11,825 nucleotides of DNA from Candidatus Saccharimonadota bacterium (lineage in GTDB: Bacteria > Eremiobacterota > Xenobia > Xenobiales > Xenobiaceae): assembly GCA_004554425.1 (NCBI GenBank), contig SFMI01000050.1, positions 1 to 11,825 of the forward strand, given 5' to 3'. Position 1 is the first letter of the stretch. Each line of letters opens with the position of its first letter. Shown piece by piece: positions 7,601-11,825 of the stretch. The notes beneath the pieces were generated by a model. It saw only the letters and a program-made list of their open reading frames with translations. It made no database searches and was not told the origin of the DNA. A program made the position numbers and the translations under genes.

Positions 7601-7848
7601 TGCGCAATATTCAGGAATTGCGCAAGAGCTCCGACTTTAAGATCAACGATCGTATCGACACTTGGCTCGAAGGCGCTTGGGACGATTTACTTAAAGCTGT
7701 TGAGGCTCATCGTCAGACTATCATGAGCGATACCTTGAGCTTAAGTTTAACGACTGACGAAGCTGCTCCCGCTGATGCCAACTCTGTAGAGACTGAATTT
7801 GTGAAGAAAGGCCCGAAAGTTCGTATTTTCGTGCGTCGTCACCAGTAA
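4657..7848 (+). CDS. ileS: Isoleucyl-tRNA synthetase, type 2 (GxHH signature)
   Basis: A 1063-residue class I synthetase that charges tRNA-Ile and hydrolyses mischarged Val-tRNA. The catalytic domain opens with YDGPPTANGNPGVHHVQAR; the usual HxGH signature appears as G58-V-H-H61. The KMSKS loop is GEKMSKSRGN (609-618), and DQTRGWFNSL precedes it. The CP1 editing domain shows WTTTPWTLPGN (232-242) and HIAPAFGADD (333-342) with its editing Asp. Cysteine pairs YCARC, CWRC, CEEC and CQKC suggest zinc knuckles. The anticodon-binding helical domain (NLENFVDVLSNWYVRLNRRR) and a long C-terminal domain follow. Length, PPTANG and ending fit the eukaryote-like type 2 (IleS2) group, usually linked to mupirocin resistance. 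AGAGG at 4645-4649 supports the start. It is flanked by terminators and preceded by a structured leader. No second ileS is visible here, so whether this is the only copy is unknown. Confidence 0.97.
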   Translation: MNTRFPNVDPRASLPSLEEETLKFWKEENIFAQSLEIREGAPEFVVYDGPPTANGNPGVHHVQARAYKDLFPRYKTMRGFKVRRKAGWDCHGLPVEIEVEKRLGFSGKPAIEKYGIEPFCKECRSSVMTYEGAWRKLTERIAYWTDLDNCYMTMSNNYVESVWWSLKELWKKGLLYLGYKVVPYCARCGTPLSSAEAGSAYKDVEDPSLYVRFPLSEPEKLGLPAESALLVWTTTPWTLPGNVAACVHPDLEYVAAKLEDGRVLILARTLLRQALNLDAEAPEPEILASFKGSDLVGTKYSAPYKWYDFGEKVGHRVVSGSFVTSEDGSGIVHIAPAFGADDLDVGRKNDLPIVHPVKTDGHFRDDAHFVAGLWFKDADPKILEDLKERKLLFRIKKYAHSYPHCWRCGTPLLYYATDSWYINNTSLQKRLIEKNQEIDWHPAHIKNGRYGDWLNNLVDWAISRTRYWGTPLPIWTCEECGERETIGSYAELAERAEQDIDIHAADFDPHRPYVDRITFKCQKCGHTMRRVPDVIDCWYDSGSMPFAQLHYPFENKELFEKSYPADLICEGLDQTRGWFNSLHQLGVMLFDKIAYKSVICHGLVLDGQGEKMSKSRGNVVNPWDVLQSQGADAIRWYLYTSAPPELSRRFSAELVAEASKHLSTWWNTWQFFLLNANVAEVDLSVPAAPESYTDLDKWILARLQQTIKAVSDYLDVYDLTKAAKNLENFVDVLSNWYVRLNRRRFWENDSAAYHTLYECLVTLAKLQAPFTPFLAEEVWRNLVPSVDPKAPKSVHLASWPKFDESKFDAQLLQDGNTAMQIISIGRSARVASKQKVRQPLSEVLIGVTTEADRRSVERFRDYVLDELNVKAIKFISAEQNFLDYIVKPNLPTVGPRYGKLLGAIRKELSGEKAKEIALQSLDGKEVKLDINGTEVVLTPADLLVEVKSPEGYATSVEGSFIAAVSTVITEELCLEGLARDLVRNIQELRKSSDFKINDRIDTWLEGAWDDLLKAVEAHRQTIMSDTLSLSLTTDEAAPADANSVETEFVKKGPKVRIFVRRHQ

Positions 7849-7868
7849 TTAGGTAGGTTAGGACGTCA

Positions 7869-7917
7869 GAAGCCTTGAAAGCCCCAGCCACAAAAAGCGG
7901 GCTTTTGAGGCTTTTTT
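7869..7917 (+). terminator. Intrinsic terminator after ileS
   Basis: AGCCTTGAAAGCCC (7871-7884) pairs with GGGCTTTTGAGGCT (7899-7912) over 14 bp with two G-T wobbles, followed by a T tract to 7917. Confidence 0.88.
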
Positions 7918-7956
7918 ATATTTTTAGGCTGAGTTTGGCTGAGTTAAGGAAAAAAC

Positions 7957-9051
7957 ATGAACCGTACAGAGTGGACAGATCCTTTCAATTCTTTTAATTC
8001 ATGGAAAGGATTGATGTATAAAAAACACTACGATTCTATAGCAAAAGGTATTTTACCGCCTCCAGTTGAGGCTAGTATCGACCCGAGTTACCTTTGTAAC
8101 GTAGATTGCATCTGGTGCAACTCCAGGCGTATTTTGCATACCGACTTGGCTTCTCAACTTATGACTGAAGAGCATTTAGAGCGCTTATGTAATTTCCTCA
8201 TTGAGTGGGGAGTAGAAGGCTTTTGTTTCGCCGGCGGAGGAGAACCTACGCTCAATCCAGCTTTATGGCATGTTTTGCGCAACATCAAGTCTGCCGGTCG
8301 TCAGAGTGCTATTATTACCAATGGTATAGCCATGAATACTAGGCAAAAGCGAGAAATTGCGGCTCAGACTTGTCGTTGGGTGGGATTCTCTCTAGATGCA
8401 GCTACTCCTGAATGTTTCAGTCACGTTAAGTGTGTCGATCCTAAATTTTTTGATATAGTGATTGATAATATTGCTTCTATTGCCGATATTGTACGTGAAC
8501 AAAATTTGCAATGCAAATTAGCTGTAAAATATTTAATCCATCCGGAAAATACTCATGAAATTGCAGCAGCTTGTGCTATAGCCAAAGAATTGGGTGTAGC
8601 TCACTTCCATGCTCGTCCGGCGGCATCGGAAAATATTGAAGGTCAGTCGCAAGTGCTCAACTTTAATATGGGCGCAATAAATGAACAACTGGAAGAGTGT
8701 CTAGCTATGCAAACTGACAACTTTAAAGTATTTGGTGTACGCCACAAATTTAGTTCTACTTTTAATGTTGAACATGGTTTTTCGCGCTGTATTTCTGCTC
8801 CATTGTGCATTCAATGTGGCGCCGACGGTAATGTTTACTTATGTAACGACTGGCGCGGTAATGCCAATTTCTGTTTAGGAGCTCATTATCCAAATCCTGA
8901 ACAAATTCTTGATTTTTGGGGCTCAAAAGCTCACCTCGATCTAATGCGTCGCGTTAATGTTGATAAATGTCCGCGCTGTACTTATGGTATTTATGCTAAA
9001 CAAATAGAACATGCTGTCGAAGAGGACGCTATGTGTTACGCTTTCCCTTAA
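7957..9051 (+). CDS. Radical SAM protein with SPASM/twitch-like C-terminus
   Basis: A 364-residue protein, probably cytoplasmic. C47-x3-C51-x2-C54 (YLCNVDCIWC) binds the [4Fe-4S] cluster that cleaves S-adenosylmethionine, and AGGGEPTLNP (92-101) is the SAM-binding GGE motif. The C-terminal third has C278, C284, C287, C296 and C306 (with CGADGNVYLCNDW, a C-x3-G-x4-C unit), then C338-x2-C341 and C360. This is a SPASM/twitch-type arrangement for auxiliary clusters, used by peptide- and protein-modifying enzymes. No precursor-peptide gene is visible nearby, so the substrate is unknown; a sugar, tRNA or protein target is equally possible. AAGGA at 7946-7950 supports the ATG. It starts only 39 bases after the ileS terminator with no clear promoter, so it may depend on read-through. 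Confidence 0.85.
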   Translation: MNRTEWTDPFNSFNSWKGLMYKKHYDSIAKGILPPPVEASIDPSYLCNVDCIWCNSRRILHTDLASQLMTEEHLERLCNFLIEWGVEGFCFAGGGEPTLNPALWHVLRNIKSAGRQSAIITNGIAMNTRQKREIAAQTCRWVGFSLDAATPECFSHVKCVDPKFFDIVIDNIASIADIVREQNLQCKLAVKYLIHPENTHEIAAACAIAKELGVAHFHARPAASENIEGQSQVLNFNMGAINEQLEECLAMQTDNFKVFGVRHKFSSTFNVEHGFSRCISAPLCIQCGADGNVYLCNDWRGNANFCLGAHYPNPEQILDFWGSKAHLDLMRRVNVDKCPRCTYGIYAKQIEHAVEEDAMCYAFP

Positions 9052-9080
9052 AGTGAAAAAAAACTGCTCAGCAAAATAAA

Positions 9081-9111
9081 GGCGCGGCGGGTAGAAACTA
9101 CGCCGCGTTTT
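9081..9111 (+). terminator. Intrinsic terminator after the radical SAM gene
   Basis: CGCGGC (9083-9088) pairs with GCCGCG (9102-9107) and GTAG with CTAC inside, with a short bulge and an AAA loop; TTTT follows at 9108-9111. Confidence 0.8.
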
Positions 9112-9173
9112 AACAAATATGTTTGGCCTAGTAAAAACTAAAGTAGTGGCACGGTGTGAGAGAATGGCATCTG

Positions 9174-9179
9174 TATAAT
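9174..9179 (+). promoter_or_regulatory. Candidate sigma-70 -10 box for the lipoprotein gene
   Basis: A perfect TATAAT in CTGTATAATG. The best upstream match, TGGCAC at 9147-9152, is 21 bases away, so the -35 is poor. It lies downstream of a terminator and 145 bases before the ATG, a reasonable place for a promoter. Confidence 0.45.
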
Positions 9180-9185
9180 GTCAAA

Positions 9186-9324
9186 AATATTTGCCAAATA
9201 GGCAAAGGTAAAGTCATCTTTGTTCATGAACTTCCCGAGTGCTGCGTTATGTGGCGGCATAGATTGTGCAGCCTTAGTAGCTGTTTACTCGTGGTAAATA
9301 TATCAATTGGAGAATTGTTAGATA
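9186..9324 (+). promoter_or_regulatory. Folded 5' leader of the lipoprotein gene
   Basis: The leader of about 139 nt holds a TTTGCC/GGCAAA hairpin (9190-9206), the perfect palindrome GTTCATGAAC (9222-9231), and a nested hairpin closed by GCTGC (9241-9245)/GCAGC (9268-9272) with inner TATG/CATA. Just before the gene, CAATT (9304-9308) and AATTG (9313-9317) flank GGAG (9309-9312), so the ribosome-binding site would sit in the loop of a weak stem. I tried to match it to cyclic-di-GMP riboswitches and could not. It may be a regulated or stabilising leader of unknown type. Confidence 0.35.
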
Positions 9325-10914
9325 ATGGACAATAAAAACACATTTCGTTTTGCAACTTTGGTTGCTACTGTCGGTTTAGGCGTAGGTCTGCTGGCCGGTG
9401 GTTGTGGTGATGGTGGTTCAACAACTCCCAATCCTTTGGGAACTACCGACTATAAAGTAATTTTCCAGTATAACTCTTTAGCTCAAGAATTAGGCCGCAC
9501 CGATGTGCAAGCCGATATTGTCAAAGTAAAATACGCTTTTTACGGTACTATCGACAATAAAGACTTTATTACCAATGCCACTAAAGCTTATGAATTTAAG
9601 CATGAAAGTGCCAACCAAGAGCGAGATATTGAAGTTGGCCAATTAGTTGCTGAAGTTTCTGGCGTCTCTGCTGCTTACTACGATAAAGACGATAAGCTTA
9701 TAGCTGTAGGTTATAACGATATCGATTGGCAAGGTAGCAAAACCGTTACTATTGCCAATCCTGACTTATACCGTATAGGTCAAGATAATGACGGGCTTTC
9801 TTTGACTTCTTTCGATCCTACTACTGGTGATGATAAATTTGTCTTTAAGCCTGGCGAAGGTGTAGGCTTAAGCTTTGAACTTCTTCCCAACGGTGATACA
9901 GAAAATACCTACGATTTAACTCCTTTTGCCACTTTCGGTAATTTAAATGATATTAACGATGAAAAAGTAGTAGTACTTACGGCTGATCAAAACAGCTTCC
10001 ACGGTAACTTTATTGCTGCTGCTAATGGTACGGTAGCTCCTCAAGCCACTATAGATTCAGCCATTTCTTATACTGCAGTTGATCCTATTTACGTTACAGA
10101 GCAAACGGTTAACGGCATTGAGCTTAGTCCTGCCAACGAAGATATTACTGTAGCCGATAAAAACTTCGGTATTGCTTATATCGTTAAAAAAGATGCTAAT
10201 GGCCAGGATATTCCTAATGCCACTTTAGGCAAAAAGATTTTAGAAGCTGAAGGAGCTTATGGCGATTTGACTCTGGGTGTCGACGAAGTGCCTATGAAAG
10301 CTATCGCTATTTACACCAATGAAGAAGGCAAAGGCCCTCAGCCCGAAGGTGTCGACCTTATTAACGAAGTTGAACTGACTACTGCCTTTAGTGAAGGTAC
10401 CGATGAGCCTTTACTTAAAGCTAATAATGGCACTTTAGTTGCTACTGGCACTGTTGCGGAACGTACTTGCGATAGTTATACAGTAACTGCCAAATACGGC
10501 GATTTTACTGACAGCAACCGAGTGATCGTTTCTTATACCGAGCCCGAGCTTTGCTTTGCCTGGTATAATGATGATGAGAAATTGGCTTATGCTGAATCAG
10601 ATCGCCATTATAGTAAGACTTTAGAATTATATGTTGTAGGTCGTTTCAGACTTACTGATTGGAGTTACGGAGGCTATCAAAGTAAGCCTTTCTTTATTGA
10701 CGAAAGCTTGGTTGGTAAGAACGAGTATCCCAAAGTTATTGTAGAAAATGAACCTGCCTGTGATTCTGATATTATTAAACGTGCTGATGATGGCAGTAAT
10801 AAATATACTGTAAATATGGGCAGACCGACTGATATTGACCATGAAATAAAAGTTGGCGCCTTTAAGATTGGGATGCCGAAATTTGTGCCTTTCAAAATTA
10901 CTGGCTTATTCTAA
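9325..10914 (+). CDS. Secreted lipoprotein with Ig-like C-terminal region
   Basis: A 529-residue exported protein. The N-terminus has a short charged stretch, a hydrophobic core (FATLVATVGLGVGLLAGG) and a lipobox ending at C27 (LLAGGC), followed by a flexible Gly/Ser/Thr linker (GDGGSTTPNP). It should therefore be cleaved by signal peptidase II and anchored in a membrane. The mature part is acidic, rich in Asp, Asn and Thr with beta-strand patterning. Around 260-390, segments such as NGIELSPANEDITVADKN and DSYTVTAKYGDF followed by a VIVSYTEP ending resemble bacterial Ig-like (Big_2-type) repeats, often adhesive or structural. Cysteines near the C-terminus (ERTCDSY, PELCFAW, NEPACDS) could form disulfides. 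No catalytic motif is seen. GGAG at 9309-9312 supports the start (spacing 12, rather long). It is a single-gene unit. Surface adhesin or scaffold is the best guess; the family is not recognised. Confidence 0.8.
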   Translation: MDNKNTFRFATLVATVGLGVGLLAGGCGDGGSTTPNPLGTTDYKVIFQYNSLAQELGRTDVQADIVKVKYAFYGTIDNKDFITNATKAYEFKHESANQERDIEVGQLVAEVSGVSAAYYDKDDKLIAVGYNDIDWQGSKTVTIANPDLYRIGQDNDGLSLTSFDPTTGDDKFVFKPGEGVGLSFELLPNGDTENTYDLTPFATFGNLNDINDEKVVVLTADQNSFHGNFIAAANGTVAPQATIDSAISYTAVDPIYVTEQTVNGIELSPANEDITVADKNFGIAYIVKKDANGQDIPNATLGKKILEAEGAYGDLTLGVDEVPMKAIAIYTNEEGKGPQPEGVDLINEVELTTAFSEGTDEPLLKANNGTLVATGTVAERTCDSYTVTAKYGDFTDSNRVIVSYTEPELCFAWYNDDEKLAYAESDRHYSKTLELYVVGRFRLTDWSYGGYQSKPFFIDESLVGKNEYPKVIVENEPACDSDIIKRADDGSNKYTVNMGRPTDIDHEIKVGAFKIGMPKFVPFKITGLF

Positions 10915-10920
10915 TCATTA

Positions 10921-10941
10921 ATGTAGACAAAAGCGCTACAT
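10921..10941. repeat. Hairpin after the lipoprotein gene
   Basis: ATGTAG (10921-10926) and CTACAT (10936-10941) form a 6-bp stem with a 9-base loop, seven bases after the stop codon. No T tract follows, so it may be a 3'-end-protecting structure rather than a classic terminator. Confidence 0.45.
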
Positions 10942-10961
10942 GCAAAAGTGGCGGGCGTAAA

Positions 10962-11071
10962 TTAAATTTATAGCCGCCTAAAACGTTCGTTATACCCACC
11001 GGAGCAAACTTTATCGCGTTAGCGATGTTTTCAGCGGTATAACGAACCAAAAAACGTGGCTATAAATTTAA
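10962..11071. repeat. 110-bp palindromic repeat, copy 1
   Basis: A long imperfect hairpin with three helices. The outer helix is TTAAATTTATAGCC (10962-10975) with GGCTATAAATTTAA (11058-11071), 14 bp perfect. The middle helix is GTTCGTTATACC (10985-10996) with GGTATAACGAAC (11036-11047), 12 bp perfect. The tip is ATCGC-GTTA-GCGAT (11013-11026). It contains no open frame. The design recalls ERIC-like or MITE-like intergenic palindromes, but the sequence matches none I know. It lies in the 594-base gene-free region after the lipoprotein gene. Confidence 0.85.
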
Positions 11072-11135
11072 CACAAACATACATAGCGCAAAATGCTAAG
11101 TGCATAAAATCTGCACTCGCTTACTTGTTTTGTTG

Positions 11136-11268
11136 CGTAGTTTTTTATTGTGGAAACGCTAATTAGTGTTCCGCCCAACGGCGGCTCTTCCAGGCTCGAA
11201 CTGGCCTGACGGCCAATATTCTTCGCCTTCCATCGCCACTGCCTCCGCCTATTGGCTAAAAAGCTACG
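11136..11268. repeat. Inverted-repeat unit between the two palindromes
   Basis: CGTAGTTTTTTA (11136-11147) and TAAAAAGCTACG (11257-11268) are inverted copies with one G-T wobble, enclosing about 109 bases. Inside are three small hairpins in a row: CCGCC-CAAC-GGCGG (11171-11184), CCAG-GCTCGAA-CTGG (11190-11204) and TGGCC-TGAC-GGCCA (11202-11215); the last two overlap and exclude each other. The perfect palindrome GTTGCGCAAC follows at 11280-11289. No gene is supported on either strand. It looks like a second kind of structured intergenic element. Confidence 0.55.
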
Positions 11269-11296
11269 AATGTAACTGGGTTGCGCAACACAAATG

Positions 11297-11405
11297 AAAT
11301 TTATAGCCGCCTCAAAACGTTCGTTATACCCCCGGAGAAAACTTTATCGCGTCAGCGATCTTTCGAGGAGGGATATAACGAACTAAACAACGTGGCTATA
11401 AATTT
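11297..11405. repeat. 110-bp palindromic repeat, copy 2
   Basis: Same orientation and plan as copy 1, 225 bases downstream of it. The outer helix is AAATTTATAGCC (11297-11308) with GGCTATAAATTT (11394-11405). The middle helix is GTTCGTTATA (11319-11328) with TATAACGAAC (11374-11383). The tip is ATCGC-GTCA-GCGAT (11346-11359). Nearly all differences from copy 1 fall in loops or bulges, so the helices look maintained. Similarity continues beyond the right arm: both copies are followed by AACAT-x-CA, then AGCGCAAAA and an AAGTGC motif. Confidence 0.85.
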
Positions 11406-11508
11406 AGCGCTAACATGCACGCGCCATAAGCGCAAAAGGCAAGTGCGGCGAGTACAATAACGTCGCGCTTTCTCAAATGCTAGCGGCAATTTGGTGAAGC
11501 TGCACTTA

Positions 11509-11825
11509 TCAAGAGCGATGTAATAAAAAGCATCCTTTTAGCCCTACTAATAACCGATATAAATTTACGCCTGTTATACGCTCTATATACTTAAACGCTT
11601 GTTGTCCAACGTATACAGTCCATCCGCCATATTCGCATGTTTTTATAGCAGAAGGCAAATTATCATCTCTAAAAATTAGCATAATAGGTTTGAAGCCGAA
11701 GTTTTTTAATATATTGCTATTTTGTCTTTAAATTGCAATATTAAGTTGAACACCCTTTCATAGCTTGTTATGAGTTGAGTATATTGCTTAATTCATCGTC
11801 AAAACTTTCTTGCGCTGTTCTATAA
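11509..11825 (-). pseudogene. Frameshifted C-terminal gene remnant, enters from right edge
   Basis: Three minus-strand segments in different frames read like one protein. The first, from the window edge to a stop at 11768-11770, is YRTAQESFDDELSNILNS. The second (about 11709-11765) is SYERVFNLILQFKDKIAIY. The third (11509-11727) contains FGFKPIMLIFRDDNLPSAI, then EYGGWTVYVGQQAFKYIERI and a TGVNLYRLLVGL tail. Two one-base shifts, one probably in the A-run near 11716-11727, would rejoin them. The gene is therefore broken, or the sequence has homopolymer errors. The family is not recognised; the layout of a DNLP loop, GGW strand and FKYI helix loosely recalls the C-terminal part of some type II restriction endonucleases, which I cannot confirm. 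Its 5' end lies outside the window. Confidence 0.55.

Noticed and set aside
9147..9165. Sigma-54 promoter (TGGCACG word)
   Set aside because: The -12 GC element is absent at the required spacing; a sigma-70 TATAAT lies just downstream.
9186..9260. Cyclic-di-GMP (GEMM) riboswitch suggested by a GGCAAA word
   Set aside because: The other conserved GEMM blocks are not present at the expected spacing.
11160..11225. tRNA on the minus strand (CCAGTTCGAGCCTGG looks like a T-arm)
   Set aside because: No acceptor, D-arm or anticodon stem could be placed around it; the motif is part of a hairpin in the repeat unit.
11163..11240. Short minus-strand peptide MEGEEYWPSGQFEPGR...
   Set aside because: About 24 codons with no ribosome-binding site, overlapping three hairpins; more likely a chance frame in a repeat.

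Overview
The window reads as a chromosomal stretch of an anaerobic, probably gut-associated bacterium carrying the end of a decayed mobile element. I cannot name the host. The host-like part (about 2490-10914) has moderately AT-rich genes rich in TTA/TTG leucine codons, each in its own transcription unit with a terminator. It holds fermentation and housekeeping genes and a lipoprotein. The first 2.3 kb looks different by eye, being more GC-rich with Clostridia-type mobile-element genes.

Layout. 1-2460 is an element remnant: a small helix-turn-helix protein, an intact Mrr-type restriction endonuclease with a separate N-terminal domain, then a scar of three gene fragments (DUF3847-like, MobA/MobL-type relaxase, tyrosine recombinase C-terminus). 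Downstream lie direct repeats and an inverted repeat that could be the attachment site. 2488-2937 is a low-molecular-weight tyrosine phosphatase. 3117-4325 is an iron-type alcohol dehydrogenase behind a -10 box and an AT-rich palindrome. 4415-4656 is a structured leader ending in a terminator-like hairpin and eight T, directly before ileS. 4657-7848 encodes a type 2 isoleucyl-tRNA synthetase with the swapped GxHH signature. 7957-9051 is a radical SAM protein with a cysteine-rich C-terminus. 9325-10914 is a secreted lipoprotein behind a promoter and a folded leader. 10915-11508 is non-coding but highly structured: two near-identical 110-bp hairpin repeats flank a third inverted-repeat unit. 11509-11825 on the minus strand is a frameshifted gene remnant entering from the right edge.

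How they fit together. No metabolic operon is visible; the central genes are independent single units. The accessory parts are the left element, whose surviving cargo is a probable type IV restriction enzyme, and the right repeat cluster next to a broken gene. The features most worth a second look are the repeat cluster, the GxHH synthetase with its attenuator-like leader, and the restriction gene kept intact among wreckage.
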